Source: Bosea sp. (in: a-proteobacteria)
GTDB lineage: Bacteria > Pseudomonadota > Alphaproteobacteria > Rhizobiales > Beijerinckiaceae
Length of the DNA: 64,000 nt
Reading direction: 5' to 3'
NCBI GenBank assembly: GCA_023910605.1
Contig: JAAVVV010000001.1
Span: 1,974,698-2,038,697, forward strand
Below the pieces are notes generated by a model. That model had not been told where the DNA came from. It saw nothing but the letters and a program-made list of their open reading frames with translations, and searched no databases. Made by a program: the position numbers and the translations under genes. Positions 54,027 to 64,000 of this stretch are shown one piece after another. Every line of letters starts with the position of its first letter. Within the stretch, counting starts at the first letter, position 1.

Positions 54027-55265
54027 ATGAATGCCATTGCAAGGCCCTATGACGTCGTCGCCATTCGCAGGGATTTCCCGATCCTGGCGCGCGAGGTTTA
54101 TGGCAAGCCGCTGGTCTATCTCGACAATGGCGCCTCGGCGCAGAAGCCGCGACAGGTGATGGATGCGATGATCCGGCTGATGTCCGAGGATTACGCCAAC
54201 GTTCATCGCGGGCTGCACTATCTCGCCAATGCCTCGACGGAAGCCTATGAGGATGCGCGCGAAACGGTGCGGGCTTTCCTCAATGCCCCAAGCACCGAGG
54301 AGATCATCTTCACGCGGTCCTCGACGGGCGGGCTGAACATGCTCGCCTCCTGCCTCGGCCGCCATCTGGCCATCGGCGAGGGCGACGAGATCATCCTTTC
54401 GATCATGGAGCACCACTCCAACATCGTGCCCTGGCACTTCTGGCGCGAGCGGCACGGCGCGGTCATCAGGTGGGCTCCGGTGGACGAGGACGGCAATTTC
54501 CTCCTCGACGAGTTCCAGAAGCTTGTGACGCCGCGCACCAAGGTGGTGGCGCTGACGCACATGTCGAACGCGCTGGGCACCATCGTGCCGATCGAGGCAG
54601 TGTCGAAGATCACCCGGGCCGCAGGCATCCCGCTTGTCGTGGACGGCAGCCAGGGCGCGGTGCATCTGCCGGTAGACGTGCAGACGCTCGGCGCGGATTT
54701 CTATGTGTTCACCGGCCACAAGGTCTATGGCCCCACCGGCATCGGCGCTGTCTGGGGCAGCAAGGCCTGGCTGGACAAGCTGCCGCCGTTCGAGGGGGGC
54801 GGCGAGATGATCGTGACGGTGACGACCGACACCGTGACCTACAATGATCCACCGCATCGTTTTGAAGCCGGCACGCCCGCCATCATCGAGGCGGTCGGCC
54901 TTGGGGCAGCCCTCAAATACATGATGGCGCTTGGCCCCGAAAACATCCTGGCTCACGAGAACCGGCTGCGTGACCACGCCCATGATCGCCTCGGGCGCAT
55001 GAACTCGATCCGGATCATCGGCAAGGCGCGGGAGAAGGGCGCGATCGTGTCCTTCGAGATGGCGGGAGCCCATGCCCATGATGTGGCGACAGTGATCGAT
55101 CGGTCGGGCGTGGCGGTGCGGGCCGGCACGCACTGCACCATGCCGCTGATGACGCGCTTCGGCGTGACCTCGACCTGCCGCGCTTCATTTGGCCTCTATA
55201 ACACCATCGAGGAAGTCGATAAGCTTGCAGAAGCCTTGGCCAAAGCCGAGAGCCTGTTTGCGTGA
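54027..55265 (+). CDS. sufS: cysteine desulfurase SufS
   Basis: A 412-residue group II cysteine desulfurase. The opening VYLDNGASAQKPRQVMDAM, the PLP Lys in FYVFTGHKVYGPTGIGAVWG near residue 233 and the sulfur-carrying Cys in VRAGTHCTMPLM near 370 are as expected for SufS. It supplies persulfide to the SufBCD scaffold, normally via SufE, which is not in the window. The ATG at 54027 is chosen because residues before it are not family-like. Confidence 0.96.
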   Translation: MNAIARPYDVVAIRRDFPILAREVYGKPLVYLDNGASAQKPRQVMDAMIRLMSEDYANVHRGLHYLANASTEAYEDARETVRAFLNAPSTEEIIFTRSSTGGLNMLASCLGRHLAIGEGDEIILSIMEHHSNIVPWHFWRERHGAVIRWAPVDEDGNFLLDEFQKLVTPRTKVVALTHMSNALGTIVPIEAVSKITRAAGIPLVVDGSQGAVHLPVDVQTLGADFYVFTGHKVYGPTGIGAVWGSKAWLDKLPPFEGGGEMIVTVTTDTVTYNDPPHRFEAGTPAIIEAVGLGAALKYMMALGPENILAHENRLRDHAHDRLGRMNSIRIIGKAREKGAIVSFEMAGAHAHDVATVIDRSGVAVRAGTHCTMPLMTRFGVTSTCRASFGLYNTIEEVDKLAEALAKAESLFA

Positions 55266-55275
55266 GGTGATTGCC

Positions 55276-55653
55276 GTGACCGACACCGCCGAGATCAAGC
55301 CCAACGCTCCGACCATCGCGCCGGCCGGAACGCTTGCGCCCGAGGATATCGACCGCCTGACGGACGACATCATAGCCGCGCTCAAGACAGTCTATGATCC
55401 GGAAATCCCGTCCGACATCTATGAGCTCGGCCTGATCTACCGCGTGGACATTTCCGATGAGCGGCACGTCACCGTCGACATGACGCTGACGGCCCCCGGC
55501 TGCCCCGTGGCCGGCGAGATGCCTGGCTGGGTGGAGAACGCCGTGGGCGCCGTCCATGGCGTCTCCGGGGTCAGCGTCAACATGACCTTCGATCCGCCAT
55601 GGGACCAGTCGCGCATGTCCGACGAGGCCCGCGTCGCGCTCGACATGTGGTGA
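55276..55653 (+). CDS. sufT: SufT-type Fe-S assembly protein (DUF59/MIP18)
   Basis: A 125-residue MIP18-family protein. TVYDPEIPSDIYELGLIY and LTAPGCPVAGEMPGW contain the conserved DPE and Cys residues of the family. The start is the GTG at 55276, nine bases inside a GAGGTG context; GTG 55267 is possible. SufT proteins help to mature Fe-S proteins when demand is high. It is 10 bases after sufS. Confidence 0.9.
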   Translation: MTDTAEIKPNAPTIAPAGTLAPEDIDRLTDDIIAALKTVYDPEIPSDIYELGLIYRVDISDERHVTVDMTLTAPGCPVAGEMPGWVENAVGAVHGVSGVSVNMTFDPPWDQSRMSDEARVALDMW

Positions 55654-55770
55654 CGGCGGCGCAACGCCGCCTCTCTTGCCAAGACACTCGACGTCAGGGT
55701 GCGAAGCGCTTATCTTCCCGGCATCCGTCCACTTGCGCCGGGCCTTGAACCCGAGCGGAAAGGAAGAGCG

Positions 55771-56145
55771 ATGTTCTCGATCCCCGGCCTCAAGGTGATC
55801 ACCCTGACCGAAGCCGCCGCCACGCGCGTGCGTGAAATCGCGGCCAGGGCCGATGATGCGCTGGGCCTCAGGGTTGGCATCAAGAAGGGTGGCTGCGCCG
55901 GCATGGAGTACACCTTCGACATTGCGCGCGACATTCGGGCGGGGGACGAGGTGGTCGAGCAGGACGGCGCGAAAGTCATCGTCGAGGGCAAGGCCGTGAT
56001 GTTCCTGATCGGCACGGAACTGGACTTCAAGATCGACAAGCTTGCATCGACTTTCGTCTTCAACAATCCAAACCAGACTTCAGCCTGCGGCTGCGGTGAG
56101 TCGGTGGCGATCACGCCGCGCAAGGACATGGCGGCGACCGGCTGA
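55771..56145 (+). CDS. sufA: A-type Fe-S carrier protein SufA/IscA
   Basis: A 124-residue HesB/IscA-like carrier with the three Cys ligands in KKGGCAGMEYTF near residue 45 and SACGCGESVAI near 110. It receives clusters from SufBCD and hands them to target enzymes. AGGAAGAG precedes the ATG. It is the last gene of the operon; 18 bases beyond its stop the next gene converges on it. Confidence 0.95.
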   Translation: MFSIPGLKVITLTEAAATRVREIAARADDALGLRVGIKKGGCAGMEYTFDIARDIRAGDEVVEQDGAKVIVEGKAVMFLIGTELDFKIDKLASTFVFNNPNQTSACGCGESVAITPRKDMAATG

Positions 56146-56163
56146 AGCCAGGCCCGTCAGTGG

Positions 56164-57246
56164 TCAGGCGACGGCGTCCTGGCTCATCTGGTCTTCGGTG
56201 ACGGTGCGGTTGCGGCCGAAGCGCTTCGCTCTGAGCAGGGCTCCGTCGGTGCGCGAAATCAGGCTCAGGCTGCTGTCATTGCGCTTCCAGGCGCCAACCC
56301 CGACCGATATCGTGATGCGCCCGATCTTCTCGCCGGTCGAACGCTTGACCAGTTCGCGCCCGAGGATGCTCTGCCGCGCAGCCTCCGCGCCCACCCAGCC
56401 CGCCATCAGGTCGGCATCGGGCAGAATGACCGCGAACTCCTCGCCGCCATAGCGCGCGACTGTGGCTCGGGTTGGAAACTTCTCGCGCAGGGCCTGAGCC
56501 ACGACGCGCAGCACCTTGTCTCCCGTGAGGTGACCGTGCTGATCGTTGAACTGCTTGAAGTGATCGATATCGATCATGAGCAGCGTGAATTGCCGGCGCG
56601 TCTCCGCAGCGGTTTCCATCGCCGCCTGCATGGCCTGCTCGAAATGGCGGCGGTTGGATATGCCGGTCAGACCGTCCTTGAGGGCATCGAGGCGCGTGTC
56701 CTCGAGCATCTTGCGCAACTCGTCGACTTCCGTTCGGGCTGCGCGCAGCCCCTTGTCGAGCATCTCGTTGATCTGGCGGGTTTCCTCCGTCGCCTTCACC
56801 AGCGTGGAGACGATCTCCCTGAGAGCCGCCGGATCGTTCGTCGTCAACATATCGCCGAGCAGCTTGGAAAGCGTCGTGCTGTAACTTGTGCTGGAGCCGA
56901 GCGACAGGCGGATGAGTTCGACGATGCCGTCGATTTCCATCACCACGGCGCGACTGGAGCGCTCCGCGACGCGCAGCGTCTTGGTGCTGAGGATGTGGCT
57001 TTCGTGCAGATTGTCCACGACCTCGGCCGTGAGCGTCATGCCGGCGTTCGTGCGCTCGCGGATGGCTGCGCTCAGGGCAGGGTCCTGGCCCGAAAGATGG
57101 GTGAACCACACAGCAAACGCATGGGGCGAGGGCTCGATTCCGAGTCGCGACAGCTCGGACAGCACCTGTCCGGCAATGCTTGTCTCGCTCCCGCCCAAAG
57201 CGTTGGAACCCATCAAGGCAACCCCATACTCCACCACGCCGATCAC
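56164..57246 (-). CDS. diguanylate cyclase (GGDEF)
   Basis: A 360-residue cytosolic protein. The C-terminal cyclase domain has RYGGEEFAVILPDADL near residue 265 and LMIDIDHFKQFNDQHGHLTG near 225, all needed for c-di-GMP synthesis. The RxxD inhibitory site is absent (RATV stands in its place), so product feedback at that site is unlikely. The first 150 residues are helical, with HAFAVWFTHLSGQDPALSAA near 42, an element shared with other alphaproteobacterial cyclases, followed by a coiled coil. The input signal is unknown. Confidence 0.9.
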   Translation of the reverse strand: MIGVVEYGVALMGSNALGGSETSIAGQVLSELSRLGIEPSPHAFAVWFTHLSGQDPALSAAIRERTNAGMTLTAEVVDNLHESHILSTKTLRVAERSSRAVVMEIDGIVELIRLSLGSSTSYSTTLSKLLGDMLTTNDPAALREIVSTLVKATEETRQINEMLDKGLRAARTEVDELRKMLEDTRLDALKDGLTGISNRRHFEQAMQAAMETAAETRRQFTLLMIDIDHFKQFNDQHGHLTGDKVLRVVAQALREKFPTRATVARYGGEEFAVILPDADLMAGWVGAEAARQSILGRELVKRSTGEKIGRITISVGVGAWKRNDSSLSLISRTDGALLRAKRFGRNRTVTEDQMSQDAVA

Positions 57247-57291
57247 TACATTGAGCCGTTTAACAGATGCTCAATGTCATGCTTCTTCTGG

Positions 57292-58815
<1,524 letters not shown>

Positions 58816-59065
58816 GTGGTGTGGCTCGAAAGGTTGGCGGACATGACGCGCTTCGCAAGATGCGGGCGTGACCCGGTCCCATGTGGACCGGCATGCCGCG
58901 CATGTTACTATTTGCCGCTCCGTCTCTCGAAAAACCGGGTCCCGCTTTTCCGGACGGGGCGACCGATGGCGCGTCTGTGCTCTTGCGCGCCCACGGACTG
59001 CGCCTGCCTTGCGGCACGTTGTCGTAAATGTCAATGAACTTCGCATCTTGCATGGAGACTCGAGC

Positions 59066-59760
59066 TTGCCGGAGCCCCTTGTCCTCGTTCCCGGCCTCAC
59101 CTGCACGGCCGAGCTTTACGCGCCGCAATGGCGTCGTCTCGGCGTTGGCCGGCAGGTGCTGGTCGCGAGCATCGGCTGGATGAAAGCCTCGGGGCCATTG
59201 TTGAGAGGCTGCTGGCGGCCGCGCCGTCCCGTTTCGCGCTCTGCGGCCTGTCCATGGGCGGATACATCGCCTTCGAGGTGATGCGTCAGGCTCCCGGGCG
59301 CGTCTCGCGCCTGGCCCTGCTCGACACATCCGCCAGGCCGGCCACGCCCGAGACCAACGCACTGCGCGCCGATATGATCGCGCTGGCGCAGGCCGGGCAG
59401 TTCGAGCGCGTTATGGCGATGATGTGGCAAAGGCTTGTGGCGCCGGCGCGCCGTGAGGATCAGGCCCTGCGCGAGATCGTTCGCCGCATGGCGCTGGAGA
59501 CAGGCGCGGCAGGCTTCGCACGGCAGCAGCGCGCCATCATGGGCCGGCCGGATTCGCGGGCCGCATTCGGTGCGATCAAGGTCCCGACACTGGTTCTGGT
59601 CGGTTCGGAGGACATCCTCACGCCGCCGGCGGAAAGCGCCGAGATCGCAGCGGGAATTGCTGACGCGCGCCTCGTGACGATTCCCGGATGCGGGCATCTT
59701 TCGACGCTTGAATCGCCCGATACGGTGTGTGAGGCGCTGGCCAACTGGCTCGAAGCCTGA
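59066..59760 (+). pseudogene. frameshifted alpha/beta hydrolase
   Basis: Two frames must be joined to give a normal hydrolase. The first, from about TTG 59066, reads PLVLVPGLTCTAELYAPQ and RRLGVGRQVLVAS up to roughly 59175. The second carries on with LDESLGAIVERLLAAAP, the nucleophile elbow LCGLSMGGYIAFEV near 59250, the Asp region LVLVGSEDILTPPAES and the His in IPGCGHLSTLE before the stop at 59760. The shift lies between about 59170 and 59185, and a short deletion is likely as well. It could be a true pseudogene or a sequencing error. Confidence 0.7.
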
Positions 59761-59763
59761 GCC

Positions 59764-60054
59764 TCAGCGTCTGTTGTCCAGCACGCAAGGATCGATCTTG
59801 GTCGCGTTCGCACGCGAAGACAGCGAGCCTGTGGCCGCGCTGTCCACGGCCCGCCCCTTGGCAGCCTCGCCCGAAATCGCCGCCATGACCCTTTTCTCGT
59901 GCGCGTCGATCGGTTTGGCAATCATGTTGGCCGCGATCACTGAAAGAAAGGCGATTGCGACGGCGGCCTTCGCGAGATCAGGCACGAGTTCGCCACGCTC
60001 ATCGCGCCGAAAATGGTTCAGCAGCGCAGAGGCGACGTTATTGACCGGACGCAT
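59764..60054 (-). CDS. small single-pass membrane protein of unknown function
   Basis: A 96-residue product with a basic N-terminus (LLNHFRRDERGELVPDL) and one hydrophobic segment of about 18 residues (AAVAIAFLSVIAANMIA), then a polar tail. The RRDERG-then-hydrophobic order recalls the start of Flp-type pilins, but the FVxxEYA-type core is missing, so I do not assign it. It is convergent with the frameshifted hydrolase, three bases apart. Confidence 0.5.
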   Translation of the reverse strand: MRPVNNVASALLNHFRRDERGELVPDLAKAAVAIAFLSVIAANMIAKPIDAHEKRVMAAISGEAAKGRAVDSAATGSLSSRANATKIDPCVLDNRR

Positions 60055-60512
60055 GAAGGGGGCCCCGCTGGACTCGACTTCAGGTCATGATGCGGCAACA
60101 GGGTAAATGATTGATGAGCGCAGCGCCTTTGCATCGAGGGCGGCGGGTGGCGACCGGACACCCTATGCGGAAGAGGGCAGGCGGGCTTCCGTGACAGCTT
60201 CGCCCGGTGCGGCGTCAACGCGCGCTGATCGAAGCGAGCCCCGAGAGCGCGCTCATCAAGCCGTCGCCGAAGCGCGGCGCGGGGGGAGGGGGCTGGCAGC
60301 TCATCCGGCCGGTGAGGCAAGGGTGCTCGGCCGGATGCGCCTTGACCGCGACCCGCCAGGCCTCGGCCAGCGCCCGCAGCGCTCCGGCATCATCGAAATG
60401 GGGCCGTGGGCCAGCACGATGGCGGCGGACGGGATAATGGCGATCTGGACCGGGATGGCGCAGGCCCTCCTGCGCCGGAAAACCTGTGCGCGGACAGGGT
60501 GATTCCAGCCGC
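60055..60512. other. 458-base stretch without a recognised gene
   Basis: On the minus strand a frame ending in TGA at 60215 stays open back into parE and contains a plausible protein-like part (ALRALAEAWRVAVKAHP), but it has no convincing start and no family I recognise. It may be the degraded end of a gene that once followed parE. No repeat, RNA gene or terminator stands out. Confidence 0.4.
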
Positions 60513-62588
60513 TCAGATATCGACGAGATCGCTTGCGAAGGCCGCGCGCTCCTGGATGAACAGGAAGCGGGCTTTCGGATTGTTCCCCATCAGGCGCTCC
60601 ACCGTGTCGGCGGTCTCGTCCCGCGCGTCATGCTCGACCACGACCTTGAGCAGCGTGCGCGCCTTGGGGTCCATGGTGGTTTCCTTGAGCTGCGCCGGCA
60701 TCATCTCGCCAAGGCCCTTGAAGCGGCTGATCTCCGGCTTCTTGCCCTTGAACAGCGTCGCGATCAGCTCGTCCTTGTGGGCGTCGTCCCGCGCATAGGC
60801 GGACTTGCCGCCAAGGGCGAGCTTGTAGAGCGGCGGGATCGCCAGATACAGGTGGCCCTTGTCCACCAGCTTGGGCATCTGTCGCCAGAAGAAGGTGACC
60901 AGCAGCGAGGCGATGTGCGCACCGTCCACATCAGCGTCGGTCATGATGATGATCTTCTCGTAGCGCAGTTCGTCGTCGCGATACTGGCTGCCGAGCCCGC
61001 AGCCGAGCGCCATCGCCAGATCCTGGAGCTGCTGGTTGGCGTTGAGCTTGTCTCGCGTGGCGTTGGCGACGTTGAGGATCTTGCCCCGCAGCGGCAACAC
61101 GGCCTGTGTGGCGCGGTTGCGCGCCTGCTTTGCGCTGCCGCCAGCCGAGTCGCCTTCGACGATGAACAGCTCCGAGCCCGCCGCTCCGGCGCTGGAACAG
61201 TCCGCCAGCTTGCCTGGCAGGCGCAGCTTGCGCGTTGCGGTCTTGCGCGAGACCTCCTTCTCCAGCCGGCGACGCAGGCGCTCGTCGGCGCGGTCCACGG
61301 TCCAGTCCAGCAGGCGCGTGGCTTGCGCTGGCGCGCCGGCCAACCAATGATCGAAGCTGTCACGCACTGCGCTCTCGACGATGCGCGCCGCCTCCAGCGT
61401 CGCCAGCTTGTCCTTGGTCTGGCCCTGGAATTCCGGCTCCCGGATGAAGACCGAGAGCATGGCGGCGCAGGTCGCCATCACGTCGTCGGTGGTGACGTTG
61501 CTCATGCGGCGCGATTGGCCGATGCGCTCGGCATGGTCGCGCAGGCCGCGCAGCAACGCGACCCGCAGGCCCTGCTCATGCGTGCCGCCGTCACCCGTGG
61601 GGATGGTGTTGCAGTAGCTCGAAGAGAACCCGTCCTCGCCAGTAGCCAGCCATGCGATGGCCCACTCGAGCGAGCCATGCCCGCCTGGCCTGGTGATCTT
61701 GCCTGCGAAGATGTTGTCGACCACGAGGTCCTTTCCCCCGATGTCGCGCGCCAGATAGTCCTTCAGCCCGCCCGGGAAGCGGAACACAGCCTCCGCAGCG
61801 ATGTCCCGGCCCTCAAGCAGCGCGGGGTCGCATTTCCAGCGGATCTCGACCCCGCCGAACAGGTAGGCCTTCGAACGCGCCATACGGAAGAGCCGCGCCG
61901 GATCGAACGCCGCGCCAGGCCCGAAGATCTGGGCATCGGGATGGAAGCGCACACGCGTGCCACGCCGGTTCTGCACGCGGCCCACCGTTTCCAGCCCGCC
62001 CACGGCATGCCCGCGCGAAAAGCGCTGGCGATAGAGCGTCTGCGAGCGCGCAACCTCCACCTCAAGCTCGTCGGACAGTGCATTGACCACCGATATGCCG
62101 ACGCCGTGCAGGCCGCCCGAGGTTTCATAGACCTTCGAGTCGAACTTGCCGCCCGCATGCAGCGTGGTCATGATGACCTCGAGCGCCGACTTGCCCGGGA
62201 ACTTCGGATGCGGATCGACGGGGATGCCGCGGCCATTATCCGTGACGCTGAGATGGCCAGACGCCTCCAGCTCAACCTCGATGAAGGTGGCGTGGCCGGC
62301 CACCGCCTCGTCCATCGAGTTGTCGATGACTTCGGCGAAGAGGTGGTGCAGCGCCTTCTCGTCGGTTCCGCCGATATACATGCCCGGCCGCCGGCGCACG
62401 GGCTCCAGCCCCTCCAGCACCTCGATGTCGGAGGCGCTGTAGCCCGCTTCCCCGGGCGTGCCGACCGGCCGCGCCGCGCTCTTGGCCGCCACAGCTGCGG
62501 GGACAAGGGCCTTGGGCTGATCTGGCGGGTTCGGCGGACGCTCTGCCCCACCGCCGCCCAGATCGCCAAACAGATCGTTTTCGCTCAT
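60513..62588 (-). CDS. parE: DNA topoisomerase IV subunit B
   Basis: A 691-residue type IIA topoisomerase ATPase subunit that, with ParC, separates daughter chromosomes. The ATP-binding motifs are VTDNGRGIPVDPH near residue 95 and ETSGGLHGVGISVVNAL near 145. The TOPRIM metal site is FIVEGDSAGGSAKQARNRA near 480 and IIMTDADVDGAHIASLL near 550. The leader DLFGDLGGGGAERP and the short TOPRIM domain fit ParE better than GyrB. The start is ATG 62588; a TTG nine bases upstream is possible. It is divergent from dgoK. Confidence 0.92.
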   Translation of the reverse strand: MSENDLFGDLGGGGAERPPNPPDQPKALVPAAVAAKSAARPVGTPGEAGYSASDIEVLEGLEPVRRRPGMYIGGTDEKALHHLFAEVIDNSMDEAVAGHATFIEVELEASGHLSVTDNGRGIPVDPHPKFPGKSALEVIMTTLHAGGKFDSKVYETSGGLHGVGISVVNALSDELEVEVARSQTLYRQRFSRGHAVGGLETVGRVQNRRGTRVRFHPDAQIFGPGAAFDPARLFRMARSKAYLFGGVEIRWKCDPALLEGRDIAAEAVFRFPGGLKDYLARDIGGKDLVVDNIFAGKITRPGGHGSLEWAIAWLATGEDGFSSSYCNTIPTGDGGTHEQGLRVALLRGLRDHAERIGQSRRMSNVTTDDVMATCAAMLSVFIREPEFQGQTKDKLATLEAARIVESAVRDSFDHWLAGAPAQATRLLDWTVDRADERLRRRLEKEVSRKTATRKLRLPGKLADCSSAGAAGSELFIVEGDSAGGSAKQARNRATQAVLPLRGKILNVANATRDKLNANQQLQDLAMALGCGLGSQYRDDELRYEKIIIMTDADVDGAHIASLLVTFFWRQMPKLVDKGHLYLAIPPLYKLALGGKSAYARDDAHKDELIATLFKGKKPEISRFKGLGEMMPAQLKETTMDPKARTLLKVVVEHDARDETADTVERLMGNNPKARFLFIQERAAFASDLVDI

Positions 62589-62698
62589 GTTCGCCAATCG
62601 ATTCGCATCGTCACCCTGTATGCCACGCCCTCGCTTTCAAACCGAGATGAAACGTGAACAATGCGGCGCCAGCGCCGGCCCGGCCAGGAGGGATGCCC

Positions 62699-63622
62699 AT
62701 GTCCGAACCTGATGACAAGGCCAATCTGGTCGCTGTGGATTGGGGTACGACCTCGTTCCGCGCCTATTGGGTCAAGGCGGGCGCCATCGCTGCGGAGGTC
62801 AGCGAGGCCAGCGGCATCCTCAGCATTGGAGCCGGCGAGCATGGCGCCGTGCTGCGCGGCCTGATCGGCCGGCTGCCCGAAGACGCGCGCGATTGCCCGA
62901 TTGTCATGTCAGGCATGATCGGCAGCCGTCAGGGCTGGATCGAGGCCCCTTATGTCGGCATGCCGGCGACGCTGGCTGATCTCGCAGCGCGCGTGGTGTC
63001 CATCGACGAGCCGGGCCTCGGTCCGATCCGGCTCATTCCGGGCGTGATGCAGGAGCCTGAAGGCGGGATGCCGGACGTGATGCGCGGGGAAGAGACGCAA
63101 GTCTTCGGAGCCCTGCATCTGATGGGCAGGGAGGGCGGCGTCTTCATCATGCCCGGCACCCATTCCAAGCGCATCGAGGTGGCAGGCTCCCGCCTGCTGT
63201 CCTTCAACAGCTACATGACAGGCGAGGTCTTCGCCGCGCTCAGGGGGCACACCATCCTGGGCCGGCTGATGGCCGAGGGCAAGGCGAGCGGCGACGGCTT
63301 TGCGCGCGGCGTCGAGGCCGGCCGCGATCTCCCAAGCGGCGGGGCCTTGCTCAATGCCGTGTTCGGCACGCGCACGCTGGGTCTTTTCGGGCGCCTTGCT
63401 GCTGTGGAGCTCCCTGATTATCTCTCGGGCCTGCTGATCGCGGCGGAACTCTCCGCCGCCTTGCCACGGGGCAGCGAGGGCATCGTGGTCGGCTCGGGCG
63501 ATCTCGTATCGCGCTATGTCGCCGCTGCCGAACTGCTGGGACGCAAGCTGACGCCAGCGCCGGATCGCTGCGTCGTCGCTGGCCAGATCGCGGTGATGCG
63601 CCGACTGCGAGGCGCCGCATGA
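62699..63622 (+). CDS. dgoK: 2-dehydro-3-deoxygalactonokinase
   Basis: A 307-residue sugar-acid kinase that phosphorylates 2-keto-3-deoxygalactonate. The N-terminal phosphate motif VAVDWGTTSFRAYWV is at residue 10; MSGMIGSRQGWIEAPYVG near 68 and MPGTHSKRIEV near 150 are characteristic. ATG 62699 is chosen because AGGAGG stands eight bases ahead; ATG 62693 is too close. Its stop overlaps the dgoA start by four bases (ATGA). Confidence 0.92.
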   Translation: MSEPDDKANLVAVDWGTTSFRAYWVKAGAIAAEVSEASGILSIGAGEHGAVLRGLIGRLPEDARDCPIVMSGMIGSRQGWIEAPYVGMPATLADLAARVVSIDEPGLGPIRLIPGVMQEPEGGMPDVMRGEETQVFGALHLMGREGGVFIMPGTHSKRIEVAGSRLLSFNSYMTGEVFAALRGHTILGRLMAEGKASGDGFARGVEAGRDLPSGGALLNAVFGTRTLGLFGRLAAVELPDYLSGLLIAAELSAALPRGSEGIVVGSGDLVSRYVAAAELLGRKLTPAPDRCVVAGQIAVMRRLRGAA

Positions 63623-64000
63623 TCTCGCTCGATCAGGCCCTCGCGGCCATGCCGCTCATCGCCATCCTGCGCGGCATCCGCCCTGATGAATGCGAGGCTG
63701 TGGCCGAGGCGCTTGTCGAGGCCGGCTTCACCATCATCGAGGTGCCGCTCAATTCGCCCGATCCGCTTGTCTCGGTGGCAAGCCTGGGCCGCGCCTTCGG
63801 CCAGCAGGTCATCATCGGGGCCGGCACTGTTCTTGATCCCGCCGAGGTCGATCAGGTCGCCGCTGCGGGAGGGCGTCTGATCGTCTCGCCCAACATGGAC
63901 AAGGCGGTCATCCGCCGGACCAAGGCGCTGGGCCTGATGTCGGCGCCCGGCGTCGCCACGGCCAGCGAAGGCTTTGCCGCCCTTGAGGCCGGCGCGGACA
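63619..64000 (+). CDS. dgoA: 2-dehydro-3-deoxy-6-phosphogalactonate aldolase (3' end outside window)
   Basis: The visible 127 residues are the start of a KDPG/KDPGal aldolase TIM barrel: MPLIAILRGIRPDECEAVAE contains the catalytic Glu region, then IIEVPLNSPDPLVSV, GAGTVLDPAEVDQVAAAGG and IVSPNMDKAVI. The Asn-Ser in the third strand (PLNSPDP) is typical of the galactonate form over the gluconate form. The enzyme splits the DgoK product to pyruvate and glyceraldehyde 3-phosphate. The Schiff-base Lys lies beyond the window edge. Confidence 0.92.
   Translation, partial: MISLDQALAAMPLIAILRGIRPDECEAVAEALVEAGFTIIEVPLNSPDPLVSVASLGRAFGQQVIIGAGTVLDPAEVDQVAAAGGRLIVSPNMDKAVIRRTKALGLMSAPGVATASEGFAALEAGAD

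Noticed and set aside
60486-62657. A 723-codon plus-strand frame opposite parE
   Set aside because: Antisense shadow of an unmistakable topoisomerase gene.

Overview
The window is GC-rich, tightly packed chromosomal DNA of an alphaproteobacterium, most likely of the order Hyphomicrobiales. The evidence is the suf operon layout with an Irr-type iron control element in front of it, the rhizobial-style palindromic repeats, and the general gene style. Nothing looks like plasmid or phage backbone.

Layout: (1) 1-18.3 kb is about phosphorylated and polyol carbon sources. A PhnD-type binding protein (cut by the window edge) is followed by two convergent ABC importers of the FbpABC/AfuABC class. The second importer continues into an inositol-monophosphatase-family phosphatase and an IolG-type dehydrogenase. 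Divergent from these runs an SDR-iolC-iolD-iolE-iolB operon. Two truncated relics, a Na/Pi cotransporter C-terminus and an inositol-phosphatase N-terminus, show past rearrangement. (2) 18.5-22.1 kb holds a double-domain KaiC-like ATPase and a hybrid sensor kinase, seven bases apart. (3) 22.3-30.9 kb is a catabolic block with a BKACE enzyme, a hydroxyacyl-type dehydrogenase, a Liv-type ABC importer whose LivM, LivG and LivF are one 846-residue protein, a GntR regulator and an SDR. (4) 30.9-33.7 kb is accessory DNA: an IS21 transposase fragment, a hipB gene with a broken hipA, a membrane-protein gene split by an IS5-family element (its reading frame is restored exactly by removing the element), and tRNA-Gln. 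(5) 33.9-47.7 kb is mostly housekeeping: glpK, a receiver protein, ppx, rlmE, a P450, guaB, a CAP protein, rsmB, tyrS, a HAD hydrolase, an M28 peptidase and an alpha/beta hydrolase. A fresh 332-bp tandem duplication lies between rsmB and tyrS. (6) 47.8-56.1 kb is the suf iron-sulfur operon, with an AT-rich orphan gene and an MNT/HEPN toxin-antitoxin pair between sufB and sufC. (7) 56.2-64 kb has a diguanylate cyclase, a DEAD-box helicase, a frameshifted hydrolase, parE, and dgoK-dgoA for 2-keto-3-deoxygalactonate.

The genes of region 1 suggest uptake of phosphorylated polyols, dephosphorylation, oxidation by IolG and breakdown through IolE/D/B/C. The most notable features are the toxin-antitoxin pair inside the suf operon, the KaiC-kinase pair, the Liv triple fusion, the inositol-phosphate transport hypothesis and several recent rearrangements that can be read to the base.
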